Origin: Devosia sp.
Lineage (GTDB): Bacteria; Pseudomonadota; Alphaproteobacteria; Rhizobiales; Devosiaceae
Direction: 5' to 3'
NCBI RefSeq assembly: GCF_017307495.1
Contig: NZ_JAFKHE010000019.1
Coordinates: forward strand, 124,001 to 188,000
Length of the DNA: 64,000 nt
The first letter of the stretch is position 1, and each line of letters starts with the position of its first letter. The position numbers and the translations under genes were made by a program. The notes below the pieces were generated by a model. The model had not been told where the DNA came from. It saw only the letters and a list, made by a program, of their open reading frames with translations, and did no database searches. Below, in pieces: positions 10,440 through 18,440 of the stretch.

Positions 10440-12149
10440 TCAGAACAGGAAGTAGCGCTGCGCCATCGGCAGCACCGTGGCCGGCTCGCAGGTCAGCAGT
10501 TCGCCGTCGGCGCGCACTTCGTAGGTCTCCGGATCGACTTCGAGATGCGGCATGGCCGCGTTATGGATCATCGAAGCCTTGCCGATGCCGCCGCGAGTGT
10601 TCTCGACCGGCAGCATGGCCTTGGCGACGCCGAGCCTGGCCTGCAACCCGTCGTCGTAGGCCGCCTGGCTGACGAAGGTGACGGTGGAACTCGTCTTCAG
10701 CTTGCCGAAGCCGGCGAACATCGGCCGGTAGTGCATCGGCTGCGGGGTGGGGATGGAGGCGTTGGGGTCGCCCATCGGGGCTGCTGCAATGGAGCCGCCG
10801 AGCAGCACCAGTTCCGGCTTCACGCCGAAGAAGGCGGGGTTCCACAATACCAGGTCGGCGCGCTTGCCGATTTCGATCGAGCCGATATGCCGGCTCATGC
10901 CCTGCGCGATGGCCGGGTTGATCGTGTACTTGGCGATGTAGCGCCTGACCCGGAAATTGTCGTTGTCGCCGGTTTCCTCGGGCAGGGGGCCGCGCTGGCG
11001 CTTCATCTTGTCGGCGGTCTGCCAGGTGCGGATGATCACCTCGCCGACGCGGCCCATGGCCTGGCTGTCGGACGAGAACATCGAAAAGCAGCCGATGTCG
11101 TGGAGGATGTCCTCGGCGGCGATGGTCTCCTTGCGGATGCGGCTCTCGGCGAAGGCGACATCCTCGGCGATCGAGGGGCTGAGGTGATGGCAGACCATCA
11201 GCATATCGAGGTGCTCGGCCAGCGTGTTGACCGTGTAGGGCCGCGTCGGGTTGGTCGAGGAGGGGAGCACGTTGGGCAGGCTCGCCACCTTGATGATGTC
11301 GGGCGCATGGCCGCCGCCGGCTCCTTCGGTGTGGAAGGCGTGGATGGTGCGGCCCTTGAAGGCGCGCACCGTATCCTCGACGAAGCCGCTCTCGTTCAGC
11401 GTGTCGGTGTGGATCATCACCTGCACGTCATAGGCGTCGGCGACGCTCAGGCAGTTGTCGATGGCGGCCGGGGTGGTGCCCCAGTCCTCGTGCAGCTTCA
11501 GCGAGGAGACGCCGGCGAGGATCATTTCCTCGAGCGGGGCGGGCAGCGAGGCGTTGCCCTTGCCGGCGAGGCCGAGGTTCATCGGGAAGGCGTCGAAACT
11601 CTCGATCATGCGCTGGGCATGCCAGGCGCCGGTGCAGGTGGTGGCGAGCGTGCCGTGCGCCGGGCCCGTGCCGCCGCCGACCATTGTGGTCATCCCCGCC
11701 ATCAGCGCTTCCTCGATCTGCTGCGGCGCGATGAAGTGGATGTGGCTGTCCATGCCGCCGGCGGTGAGGATCCTGCCCTCGCTGGCGATGATCTCGGTCG
11801 ATGGCCCGATGATGGTGTCGACGCCCGGCTGGGTATCCGGATTGCCGGCCTTGCCGATCTTCGAAATGCGCCCGTCGCGCAGGCCGACATCGGCCTTGTA
11901 GATGCCGGTGTGGTCGACGATCAGCGCATTGGTGATCACCGTATCCATGGCGCCCTGGGCGCGCGTCGCCTGGCTCTGGCCCATGCCGTCGCGGATGACC
12001 TTGCCGCCGCCGAACTTCACTTCCTCGCCATAGGTGGTGAGGTCGCGCTCCACCTCGATGAACAGTTTGGTGTCGGCCAGCCGCACCTTGTCGCCGGTGG
12101 TCGGCCCGTACATCTGGGCATAGGTCGAGCGGGAGATGCGCGCGGGCAT
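10440..12149 (-). CDS. ureC: Urease alpha subunit UreC
   Basis: UreC is the catalytic subunit of nickel urease, which splits urea to ammonia and carbamate. All active-site residues are present, one position later than in Klebsiella numbering. They are the carbamylated Lys218 ([11 protein letters not shown]), His136 and His138 (DSHIHF), His247, His273 (AFHTEG), Asp361 ([10 protein letters not shown]), and the flap Cys320-His321 (MVCHHL). Length (569) is normal. The usual partners ureA and ureB are about 3 kb upstream and separated by genes on the opposite strand, so ureC must use its own promoter, probably in 12150-12278. GGAG lies nine bases before its ATG. Confidence 0.98.
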   Translation of the reverse strand: MPARISRSTYAQMYGPTTGDKVRLADTKLFIEVERDLTTYGEEVKFGGGKVIRDGMGQSQATRAQGAMDTVITNALIVDHTGIYKADVGLRDGRISKIGKAGNPDTQPGVDTIIGPSTEIIASEGRILTAGGMDSHIHFIAPQQIEEALMAGMTTMVGGGTGPAHGTLATTCTGAWHAQRMIESFDAFPMNLGLAGKGNASLPAPLEEMILAGVSSLKLHEDWGTTPAAIDNCLSVADAYDVQVMIHTDTLNESGFVEDTVRAFKGRTIHAFHTEGAGGGHAPDIIKVASLPNVLPSSTNPTRPYTVNTLAEHLDMLMVCHHLSPSIAEDVAFAESRIRKETIAAEDILHDIGCFSMFSSDSQAMGRVGEVIIRTWQTADKMKRQRGPLPEETGDNDNFRVRRYIAKYTINPAIAQGMSRHIGSIEIGKRADLVLWNPAFFGVKPELVLLGGSIAAAPMGDPNASIPTPQPMHYRPMFAGFGKLKTSSTVTFVSQAAYDDGLQARLGVAKAMLPVENTRGGIGKASMIHNAAMPHLEVDPETYEVRADGELLTCEPATVLPMAQRYFLF

Positions 12150-12153
12150 GGGA

Positions 12154-12189
12154 TCAGCTCCGGAGGAACAAGGCGTCGATTGTGGTCAC
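12154..12189 (-). CDS. Possible 11-codon leader ORF upstream of ureC
   Basis: On the minus strand a GTG follows a strong GGAGG (12201-12197) by seven bases and opens a short frame encoding [11 protein letters not shown]. It ends in TGA four bases before the ureC ATG. An ATG six bases earlier in the same frame is too close to GGAGG to be favoured. A ten-base inverted repeat, TCCGGAGGAA (12159-12168) and TTCCTCCGGA (12195-12204), covers its ends and could pair in the mRNA, enclosing the leader. This may be a translational leader or the decayed end of an upstream gene. It is weakly supported. Confidence 0.3.
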   Translation of the reverse strand: MTTIDALFLRS

Positions 12190-12278
12190 GAACATTCCTC
12201 CGGATCGCCTCATTTGCGAAGGAACCGGCAGTAGCAGGTGACGTTGTTGGGCTGGGCGAAACAAGAAAGGAAACTACA

Positions 12279-12710
12279 ATGAAGACGATCGCCAAATATG
12301 CCGCAGTTGCGGTGCTTGCTCTCGGTGTTCCGGCCATTTCGGTCGCGCAGGACGCGGCCGCCGGCGCCAAGGTCTCGGTCAATGCGATGGCCAAGGGCAG
12401 CGCGAGCAACTACGGCTCGCTCATCTCCAGCCTGCAGGCTGGCAAGAGCGCGGACCTGTCGGCGTTCAGCGACAGCTCCACCATCAGCTTCGTCACCGTG
12501 TCCTCGCTGAAGGCCGATGCCGATGCCAAGGCCCTCGACAACGCGCTCAACAAGAACGCCAGCGTCGTTGCCGGTCTCAAGACCTCGATCGATGCGAATG
12601 CGGCCCTCAAGGCCAAGATCGAAGCCGCCGGGTACAGCGTCGACAAGGTCGTCGCCATCACTGCCGAGGCGGACGGATCGTTCGTCGTCTACGTCGACGA
12701 TCGCGCCTGA
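12279..12710 (+). CDS. Small secreted protein, family member 1 of 3
   Basis: This 143-residue protein has a clear signal peptide (MKTIAKYAAVAVLALGVPAI, cleavage likely after SVAQ or nearby). The start is supported by AAGGA seven bases upstream. I do not recognise a named family. The mature part is rich in Ala, Ser, Lys and Asp. It ends with a pattern shared by the proteins at 14491 and 16869: an Asn in an [15 protein letters not shown] helix, then AAGYSVDKVVAI, then FVVYVDD. It is transcribed divergently from ureC and ends at a strong terminator (12721). It is probably periplasmic and alpha-helical with a terminal strand; its function is unknown. Confidence 0.8.
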   Translation: MKTIAKYAAVAVLALGVPAISVAQDAAAGAKVSVNAMAKGSASNYGSLISSLQAGKSADLSAFSDSSTISFVTVSSLKADADAKALDNALNKNASVVAGLKTSIDANAALKAKIEAAGYSVDKVVAITAEADGSFVVYVDDRA

Positions 12711-12720
12711 CGCACGCAAC

Positions 12721-12751
12721 GGATGGGCGGCTGTGGCCGCCCATCCATTTT
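12721..12751 (+). terminator. Rho-independent terminator after secreted protein 1
   Basis: A perfect 11-bp stem GGATGGGCGGC / GCCGCCCATCC closes on a TGTG loop and is followed by ATTTT. It starts 10 bases after the stop codon at 12710, so it isolates this gene from the cytochrome gene downstream. Confidence 0.85.
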
Positions 12752-12954
12752 CCCCGCACGTCGCTGCCAAGGCTTGCACCGCAGAACCACCCAAACCGTT
12801 GCCCTCCATAAGAACCGCCTAAATGTGAGGCTGTCCAGAAGCTTGCCGCATTTGGCGGCACTATTAAACCTGACCCGAAAATTCAAATTTCAGGCGGGGC
12901 GACGACGCTATACGAGGGTCGGGTGGGGCAATAGGACGCAGCCTGGAGGGTTAT

Positions 12955-13785
12955 ATGTTCAAGGTCATGGCGCTGGCAGTGTTGGCCGGCTCGGCACTGC
13001 TTGCGGGCGCCGCACAGGCGGCGCCGTCGGTGGAGCGCGGAAGTTATCTCGTCAACACCATTGCCGGATGCGGCAACTGCCACACGCCTCAGGGGCCGGA
13101 TGGTCCCATCGCGGACAAGGCGCTCAGCGGCATGCTGGTCGAACAGAACGACGCCTACACTGCGATCGCTCCGAACATCACGCCGGCTGGCGACATCAGG
13201 AACTGGACCGACGCGCAGGTGATCAAGGCGATCCGCGAGGGTATCCAGCCGGACGGCAAGCTGCTTGGGCCGCCGATGCCGTTCGAGGTGTACAAGGGCA
13301 TGTCCGACACGGACGTGGCTTCGATCGTGATGTACCTGCGCACGGTTCCGGCGGTGGAGAACGACCCCGGCGAGTCGCACTACAACATCCCGCTACCGCC
13401 AGCCTACGGTCCGCCGATCGAGCATGTCGCCGACGTGCCGGAGGGCGTGACGGTGGAATATGGTGCGTATCTCGCAGGGCCGCTCGGACACTGCATCGTC
13501 TGCCACTCGACCTTCGGACCGCAGGGTCCGATGCTCGACACGGCGCTCGGCGCTGGCGGGCAGCCCTTCCCGGGACCATGGGGCACCTCGGTTGCGGCCA
13601 ACATCACGCCCACCGGGATCGGGCACTACAGCGACGAGGACCTCACCAAGATCATCACCACCGGCACGCGGCCGGACGGCTCGCACCTGCTGCCGCCGAT
13701 GCCGATCTGGGCCTACGCCAACCTGAAGCCGGACGACGTCAAGGCCATCATCCTCTACCTGCGCTCCCTGCCGCCCAAGGGCTGA
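12955..13785 (+). CDS. Diheme c-type cytochrome
   Basis: The 276-residue protein has a signal peptide (MFKVMALAVLAGSALLAGAAQA) and two CxxCH heme c motifs. CGNCH follows VNTIAG near residue 40, and CIVCH follows AGPLGH near residue 180. Each lies in its own cytochrome c domain, and each domain has a distal Met candidate (GPPMPFEVY and PPMPIWAY). The duplicated layout resembles the diheme electron-acceptor subunits of periplasmic dehydrogenases, but no dehydrogenase gene lies next to it. GGAGG is five bases before the ATG. It sits in the interval between ureB and ureC, on the opposite strand. Confidence 0.9.
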   Translation: MFKVMALAVLAGSALLAGAAQAAPSVERGSYLVNTIAGCGNCHTPQGPDGPIADKALSGMLVEQNDAYTAIAPNITPAGDIRNWTDAQVIKAIREGIQPDGKLLGPPMPFEVYKGMSDTDVASIVMYLRTVPAVENDPGESHYNIPLPPAYGPPIEHVADVPEGVTVEYGAYLAGPLGHCIVCHSTFGPQGPMLDTALGAGGQPFPGPWGTSVAANITPTGIGHYSDEDLTKIITTGTRPDGSHLLPPMPIWAYANLKPDDVKAIILYLRSLPPKG

Positions 13786-13835
13786 CACTGGCCTCGTCCG
13801 TCAGGGGGAGGCCTTCTGGTCCCCACCGTTCACTG

Positions 13836-13909
13836 GTCATCCCCGCGAAAGCGGGGATTTCCGTTTGTGGCATGCGCTAAAAACGAGGATCCCACTTTCG
13901 CGGAATGAC
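13836..13909. repeat. Composite palindromic intergenic repeat, copy 2
   Basis: The copy reads GTCATCCCCGCGAAAGCGGG at the left and returns CCCACTTTCGCGGAATGAC at the right, with a CCGTTT / AAACG-like inner pair. It lies between the convergent cytochrome and hypothetical genes, immediately after the cytochrome stop. Confidence 0.85.
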
Positions 13910-13955
13910 CCGGTGAGCCAGGGCAGCGAGGTAGCAGCCCGCGTGGGGCTGCAAC

Positions 13956-14357
13956 CTAGTTCGGCTTGGGTGTGGCCGCTTCGGCCTTGCGGAATGCCGC
14001 CACCAGTCGGTTGATGACGCTGTCGAGGATCTTGTTGCCGGTCAGGACGTCCTCGTCGGCCTGGCTGGGGGCGATCACCGACATGGCGAGCACCTGCACC
14101 GCGTAGGCGTGCTTGCGCTTGCCGTCCTTGTGGAACTTGTTGCCTTGCTTTTCGAAATCGGTGATCAGGGCGGAGCGGTCGTAGGAACCGAGGGTCGACT
14201 TGAAGGTGGTCCAGGATTTCGCGCTGGTCCGGTCCATCAGGCGCGACGCCAGGCTGCCGATCAGGAACATGGCTTCCTGATCCTTGCCGCCATTGGCGTG
14301 CAGGTCCTGCATCATCGCAACGAAGCGTTCCCTGAAATCTTCTTCCTTGGTGGCCAT
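13956..14357 (-). CDS. Conserved-looking hypothetical protein, 133 residues
   Basis: I do not recognise the family. The protein is soluble and predicted mostly helical: KEEDFRERFVAMMQDLH at the start, then SLASRLMDRTSAKSWTTFK, HKDGKRKHAYAVQVLAMSV, and VINRLVAAFRKAEAA at the end. It has no signal peptide, membrane segment or cysteine pair. Codon use looks like its neighbours. It lies on the minus strand between ureB and ureC, the only gene in that interval sharing the urease direction. It is flanked by a repeat downstream and a divergent small secreted protein upstream. Confidence 0.7.
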   Translation of the reverse strand: MATKEEDFRERFVAMMQDLHANGGKDQEAMFLIGSLASRLMDRTSAKSWTTFKSTLGSYDRSALITDFEKQGNKFHKDGKRKHAYAVQVLAMSVIAPSQADEDVLTGNKILDSVINRLVAAFRKAEAATPKPN

Positions 14358-14490
14358 CGTCGTCCTGCCCGTTGAAATCGGCGCATCCGTAAACGAAATC
14401 CAGCGGGAATGCCAAACGTCTGTTGAATACGCCGTCCGTATTTCGCCACAGGCCAGGTATCTGCTGGCCGGATCGCTTCTGGAGGCTCAG

Positions 14491-14874
14491 ATGAAATCAC
14501 GATTCGCAGTTGCACTTGCCGCGGCTCTCCTGATGTCCGCGCCGCAGTTCGCCGTGGCCCAGTACATGGACCTCAACACCATCATCTCCGGCATCGGCGA
14601 CGCCCATTTCCTGCGCTCGGCCGAGCGGGCGGACGGCGCGGCCGGCCTGCGCGTGGTCCGGCTGTCGACGCTGGCCGGCGCGGCACAGAGCGCCTCGCGG
14701 CTGCATGCGGCCACCGCACTCAAGGAACGGGATATCCGCTACCTGCAGTCGAACCTGGTGATCAACCCGCTCGCCATGACCGCCATCCGCGGCGCCGGCG
14801 TGTCGCTCGAACAGATCGTTTCGGCCGACATCGCGGGCGACGGTGGCGGCGTGCTCTACGCCGACGATCTGTAG
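14491..14874 (+). CDS. Small secreted protein, family member 2 of 3
   Basis: This 127-residue protein has a signal peptide (MKSRFAVALAAALLMSAPQF, cleavage near AVAQ). GGAGG lies five bases before the ATG. The mature part is helical. It shares an overall plan with the proteins at 12279 and 16869: a hydrophobic VVRLSTL segment, a LVINPLAMTAI helix with Asn, then GAGVSLEQIVSA, and a GVLYADDL end. Identity is low, so the relation is inferred from order and spacing rather than measured. It lies between ureB and ureC on the strand opposite to urease. Function is unknown. Confidence 0.8.
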   Translation: MKSRFAVALAAALLMSAPQFAVAQYMDLNTIISGIGDAHFLRSAERADGAAGLRVVRLSTLAGAAQSASRLHAATALKERDIRYLQSNLVINPLAMTAIRGAGVSLEQIVSADIAGDGGGVLYADDL

Positions 14875-14923
14875 GGGCGGTGCTCCCGGGCAGCTGACCA
14901 CCAAGGGCCCATTGAGCCACGGA

Positions 14924-15000
14924 GTCATTCCCACTAAAGCGGGAACCTCTGTTTTCGGTGCCTGTGGCCAAACGGAGATCCCCGCTTTCGCGGGGATGAC
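14924..15000. repeat. Composite palindromic intergenic repeat, copy 3
   Basis: GTCATTCCCACTAAAGCGGG at the left pairs with CCCGCTTTCGCGGGGATGAC at the right, with an inner ACCTCTGTTT / AAACGGAGAT pair. It lies between the stop of secreted protein 2 and the stop of ureB. Confidence 0.85.
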
Positions 15001-15084
15001 CCCGGGCGAGGCAGTTGCAGTGGTTGCTGCCGACGAAGGGGAACACCTCGAGCGCAGCAGCCGTCTGCCCGCCCTACGCAAGCC

Positions 15085-15396
15085 TCAGAGTTTCCCCATC
15101 ACCTTCTGCTGGAAGCCGTACACCTCGCGCTTGCCGGAAAGCGGCACGAGCCTGACCTCGCGCCTCTGGCCCGGCTCGAAGCGCACGGCGGTGCCGGCCG
15201 CGATGTCGAGCCGCATGCCGCGCGCCTTCTCGCGCTCGAAGCTCAGCCCCGCATTGGTCTCGTAGAAGTGGTAGTGCGAGCCGACCTGGATCGGCCGGTC
15301 GCCAGTATTGGCCACCTCGATGGTGATCTGCGGCGCGCCCTGGTTGAGCTCGATTTCGCCGGGGACGGCGATGATTTCGCCGGGGACGAAGGTCAT
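15085..15396 (-). CDS. ureB: Urease beta subunit UreB
   Basis: The small beta subunit of the alpha-beta-gamma urease has 103 residues. [39 protein letters not shown] and [16 protein letters not shown] are diagnostic. The ATG at 15396 lies five bases after the ureA stop. The longer upstream open frame runs through ureA in another frame and was discarded. In most Hyphomicrobiales ureC follows close to ureB; here ureC is about 2.9 kb away and the space is filled by genes of both orientations plus two repeats. Confidence 0.97.
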   Translation of the reverse strand: MTFVPGEIIAVPGEIELNQGAPQITIEVANTGDRPIQVGSHYHFYETNAGLSFEREKARGMRLDIAAGTAVRFEPGQRREVRLVPLSGKREVYGFQQKVMGKL

Positions 15397-15401
15397 GGGA
15401 T

Positions 15402-15704
15402 TCACCGGATTGGTTCGTGGACGGTGACGAGTTTCGTCCCGTCGGGGAAGGTGGCCTTCACCTGCACGTCGTGGATCATCTCGGCGATGCCGTCCATCAC
15501 CTGGGCGCGGGTGACGACATGCGCCCCGGCCTCCATCAGGTCGGCGACGGAGCGGCCGTCGCGGGCGCCTTCCACCACATAGTCGGTGATCAGCGCGATC
15601 GCCTCGGGATGGTTCAGCTTCACGCCGCGCTCGAGGCGTTTTCGCGCCACGATGGCGGCCATCGAGATCAGCAGCTTGTCCTTCTCGCGGGGCGTCAGGT
15701 TCAT
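15402..15704 (-). CDS. ureA: Urease gamma subunit UreA
   Basis: The 100-residue gamma subunit has the standard sequence [42 protein letters not shown], and [16 protein letters not shown] at the end. It forms the trimeric (alpha-beta-gamma)3 urease with UreB and UreC. It is separated from ureD by about 160 bases that contain a palindromic repeat, so read-through from ureD is not certain. Confidence 0.97.
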   Translation of the reverse strand: MNLTPREKDKLLISMAAIVARKRLERGVKLNHPEAIALITDYVVEGARDGRSVADLMEAGAHVVTRAQVMDGIAEMIHDVQVKATFPDGTKLVTVHEPIR

Positions 15705-15754
15705 CGGTTCGTTCCAACAGGAGTGGGTGGCATCGACGTCGCCACCTGCACGAT

Positions 15755-15832
15755 GTCATTCCCGCGAAAGCGGGAATCCCTCTCGCAGCCAGAGCGGGCC
15801 AAGGAAAGGATCCCGGCTTTCGCCGGGATGAC
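15755..15832. repeat. Composite palindromic intergenic repeat, copy 4 (between ureD and ureA)
   Basis: GTCATTCCCGCGAAAGCGGG at the left pairs with CCGGCTTTCGCCGGGATGAC at the right. It lies between two genes of the same urease transcript, where its hairpins could attenuate or process the mRNA. Confidence 0.88.
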
Positions 15833-15863
15833 ACCGGTGGGTGAGCAAAACCATACTTAGTTC

Positions 15864-16682
15864 TCACAAGTGCCAGAGGCGGGGCAGGGCGCCCGCGCCG
15901 GAGAGCTGGGCAATTATTGGCGTGATGATGCGGCGCAGCGCAAGCCCGGATGGCGCCATGGCACGTATGACGAGGCGCTCGCCGATGACGCTGGCGCCGG
16001 ACGCGCCGGACAGCAGCGGCCGGACGCGGTCGAGCCGCCGCTCGGCATCGGCCCCGACATAGAGCAGCGTGGCGAAGGCATTGGCGCCGGCGAGCAGCGA
16101 CAGGCCGTCGCGCTCCTCCGCCTGGGCGCCGAGCCGCGTCGCCTCGGCATGGATCAGGCGGCCGGCGCGGCGGATGCGCCAGGTGTCGCGCAGATGGGCG
16201 TTGCGCGCCGTCTCGCCCATGGCCTCGCGGCCGAGCAGGATCGCCTCCACCGCAAGGAAACTGGCATCGGGCGCGAGATCGACCTCGAGGGTGCGGTCGA
16301 GGCGTGCGCCATCGAACAGGATCGTCTCCTGCGGCAGCCAGTCGAGCTGCGCGCCGGCCCCGACCTCGATGCGGGTGCGGACCCGGGCGTCGTCGCCGAG
16401 CGAGCGATAGACGCGCTCGCAGCCCTGCGTGGTCAGCACCAGGTTAGCGCCCGCGGCGGCATGTACGCGCCAGGCCACCTCGTCGCCGCCCGTCAACCCG
16501 CCGGCGGTGTTGATCAGCACCGCCTGCAGGCTCCGGTCATGCGTATGCGGCAGCCGGATCTTGGCGCAGCCGTCCTGGAACAGGGTGGTGAGCCGTGTCT
16601 TTCCCTCTCGCACTGCCGCTGCAATATTTCCGCAGCCGCGGGCCCGCTGCAGGCGGGCGTCACGCTCGATTTCTGAATTCAT
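15864..16682 (-). CDS. ureD: Urease accessory protein UreD (UreH)
   Basis: UreD is the scaffold that binds apo-urease during nickel insertion. Recognisable parts are [19 protein letters not shown] with [32 protein letters not shown], and [13 protein letters not shown] chose the ATG at 16682 ([16 protein letters not shown]), giving 272 residues; other in-frame starts at 16703 and 16745 would add 7 or 21 residues with no family resemblance. It is the first gene of the urease set. The 186-base gap to the divergent gene at 16869 must hold its promoter. Confidence 0.94.
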   Translation of the reverse strand: MNSEIERDARLQRARGCGNIAAAVREGKTRLTTLFQDGCAKIRLPHTHDRSLQAVLINTAGGLTGGDEVAWRVHAAAGANLVLTTQGCERVYRSLGDDARVRTRIEVGAGAQLDWLPQETILFDGARLDRTLEVDLAPDASFLAVEAILLGREAMGETARNAHLRDTWRIRRAGRLIHAEATRLGAQAEERDGLSLLAGANAFATLLYVGADAERRLDRVRPLLSGASGASVIGERLVIRAMAPSGLALRRIITPIIAQLSGAGALPRLWHL

Positions 16683-16868
16683 TTCAATCGCATGCGCGCA
16701 CATATTGAGTCTTTGATCATCAGATCTGCGTTTGACGCTTGTCAAATATTACAGTCGAACGCGGTGATTATTGTGAAGCATACCGTGGCAATCCAGCTGC
16801 GGGTCACGCTGACACTGCCCGGAATGGGCATGTTCTTGCGGCGTGAGTGTTGTTGAAAGGAGTATACC

Positions 16869-17279
16869 ATGAAGTTCCACCGCATCGGGGCTGCAGCGGC
16901 CTCCGCACTTGCCGTCCTGGCACTGGCCACTTCACTCGCCTTTGCCATGCCGAAGAATGTCGCCGGCCCTTCCGACATGCTGCTCAAGGCTGCCGACCTG
17001 GCTGGGCGTATCGGTCACTGGGACGCGACCGATGTCGCCGATTTCGCGAAAGCCGACACCATCTACGTCTTCCGCATCTCCGACGCCTACGACTTCGACG
17101 ACCATAGCATGGTCAGCGGCGCGGAGGACGAGGCCGGCACGCTGGGCGACATGCACAAGGCCTTCGCGGCCAATGCCGACGTGGCCAAGTGGTTCAAGGA
17201 CAATGGCTACGTGCTCAACGACATGATGGCAATCGTGCACATGCCGGACAAGAACGCCTTCGCCGTCTACCTGCATTGA
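16869..17279 (+). CDS. Small secreted protein, family member 3 of 3
   Basis: This 136-residue protein has a signal peptide (MKFHRIGAAAASALAVLALA, cleavage near AFA). AAAGGAG lies eight bases before the ATG. The mature part is acidic (SDAYDFDDHSMVSGAEDEAG). It has the same ordered landmarks as the proteins at 12279 and 14491: IYVFRISDAY, a FAANADVAKWF helix with Asn, DNGYVLNDMMAI, and a FAVYLH end. It is divergent from ureD. A 10-bp inverted repeat (17302-17311 with 17324-17333) follows the stop codon but has no T run. Function is unknown. Confidence 0.8.
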   Translation: MKFHRIGAAAASALAVLALATSLAFAMPKNVAGPSDMLLKAADLAGRIGHWDATDVADFAKADTIYVFRISDAYDFDDHSMVSGAEDEAGTLGDMHKAFAANADVAKWFKDNGYVLNDMMAIVHMPDKNAFAVYLH

Positions 17280-17608
17280 TCCGGCCTCTCGTGGCGTAAC
17301 GCGACGCGGGCCGTCGACCGGCTGCCCGCGTCGACCTGCACCTGCGTGTTGCCCGCGAGAACGTCGAGCCCTCGCAACGGCGCGGCGCAACCTTCCCCAC
17401 CCTGTGACGTTAGATGGCCAAGTCGCCGGCACGCAAGACCGGCACAGGCATATCGGCCGAGGCGGGGAGGGCTGACGCTCCCTTTTCGTCGACGCCGGTG
17501 GGGCGCGAAGCTTCGGCTTCGCGCCTTCTTTTTGTCCGCCTACTCCGCCGGTGCGGGGGCGGCTTCGGCCTCGGGCGCGGGGCTTGCGCAGCGGCCGCGT
17601 GGCGAGGG
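17280..17608. other. Gene-poor interval after secreted protein 3
   Basis: No convincing gene is seen here. Open frames exist on both strands but are Arg/Pro/Ala-rich shadows without a start signal or family pattern. The interval holds the T-less inverted repeat at 17302-17333 and the strong plus-strand terminator at 17502-17530. On the minus strand one frame near 17530-17600 reads SPAPEAEAAPAPAE before a stop, which could be the eroded C-terminus of a lost gene, but this is weak. Confidence 0.5.
17502..17530 (+). terminator. Strong rho-independent terminator without an obvious gene
   Basis: A perfect 10-bp stem GGCGCGAAGC / GCTTCGCGCC closes on a TTCG tetraloop and is followed by TTCTTTTTG. 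It is about 220 bases after the stop of the nearest plus-strand gene (17279), further than is usual, so it may end a small untranslated RNA or mark a deleted gene. Confidence 0.85.
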
Positions 17609-18259
17609 CTAGCCGGCGAGAGCGGCGAGCCTGTCGGCGAGCCAATCGTGGCCGGCCGCGCGGGCCAGCGTCGCGGCATCGGCGCCGGCGGCGTTGCGAT
17701 CACCGGGGCGGGCTCCGGCGAGCAGCAGCAGGCCGGCAATGGCGCCGTCGCCGTGCTGGGCCGCTGCGTGCAGCGGGGTGAAGCCCTCGGCCTGCGCCTG
17801 GTTGGGATCGGCGCCGGCCAGCAGCAGGCGTTCCGCCATCGACGCGTTGCGCCGGGCGCAGGCGGCATGCAGGGCGGCGACCTGCTGGGGGTTGCGGGCG
17901 GAGGCGTTGACGTCGCGGGTCAGGGGCAGCAGCAGGTCGAAGGCCTCGGCGTTCTCGAAGTAGGCGGCCAGCGACAGGGGCGTGAAGCCGTCGGGCGACA
18001 GCGCGTTGGCGTCCCAGCCGCCGGCCAGCGCCGCTTCCAGCCCGGCGCCGTCGCGCAGGATGATCGCCTCGTGCGGGTCGAGCTGCCCGAGCCTGGAACG
18101 GATGGCTGCGACCGCACCGGCATTGCCCATATAGGCGGCCCAGGCGACCAGCGAGGCACCCGAGGCGTGGCGCGCCTGCACCAGCCCGGGATCATGCGCC
18201 AGCGCGCTCCGCAGTCCGTCCAGGTCACCCCGGGCCACCAGCTCGAAAGGATCGCTCAT
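17609..18259 (-). CDS. Ankyrin-repeat protein
   Basis: The 216-residue protein carries several ankyrin repeats. Examples are DGFTPLSLAAYFENAEAFDL, VAALHAACARRNASMAERLL followed by LAGADPNQ, and EGFTPLHAAAQHGDGAIAGL followed by LLAGARP. Ankyrin repeats mediate protein-protein contacts; the partner is unknown. I chose the ATG at 18259 (MSDPFELVARGDLDGL), which begins directly with a repeat-like helix; a start at 18289 would add ten residues. It has no signal peptide, so it is presumably cytoplasmic. It is divergent from the molybdo-oxidoreductase gene. Confidence 0.85.
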   Translation of the reverse strand: MSDPFELVARGDLDGLRSALAHDPGLVQARHASGASLVAWAAYMGNAGAVAAIRSRLGQLDPHEAIILRDGAGLEAALAGGWDANALSPDGFTPLSLAAYFENAEAFDLLLPLTRDVNASARNPQQVAALHAACARRNASMAERLLLAGADPNQAQAEGFTPLHAAAQHGDGAIAGLLLLAGARPGDRNAAGADAATLARAAGHDWLADRLAALAG

Positions 18260-18306
18260 CCGGGGAGCATAGGCGCAGCCACGGCGCACCGGAAGTGCCG
18301 GCGATG

Positions 18307-18335
18307 GCCGGGGTCCCAGCGTTCGCCGGGACGAC
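18307..18335. repeat. Half copy of the palindromic repeat
   Basis: GCCGGGGTCCCAGCGTTCG followed by CCGGGACGAC resembles the right half of the GTCATCCC family but lacks its partner half. It lies in the divergent gap between the ankyrin and oxidoreductase genes. Confidence 0.45.
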
Positions 18336-18440
18336 AGCCGGTGGGCAGGCGTCTATCCGGCACACAGGTCGGCCGCGAGCAGTTGTTGCAGTGGCTGTCC
18401 CGGTGCACCGATGCTAGTTTGCCGTGGACGAGGAGTTCCA

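Noticed and set aside
16742..16987. Minus-strand 81-codon frame upstream of ureD
   Set aside because: It overlaps the signal peptide of the plus-strand secreted protein, whose ribosome site and start are clear, and has no family pattern.
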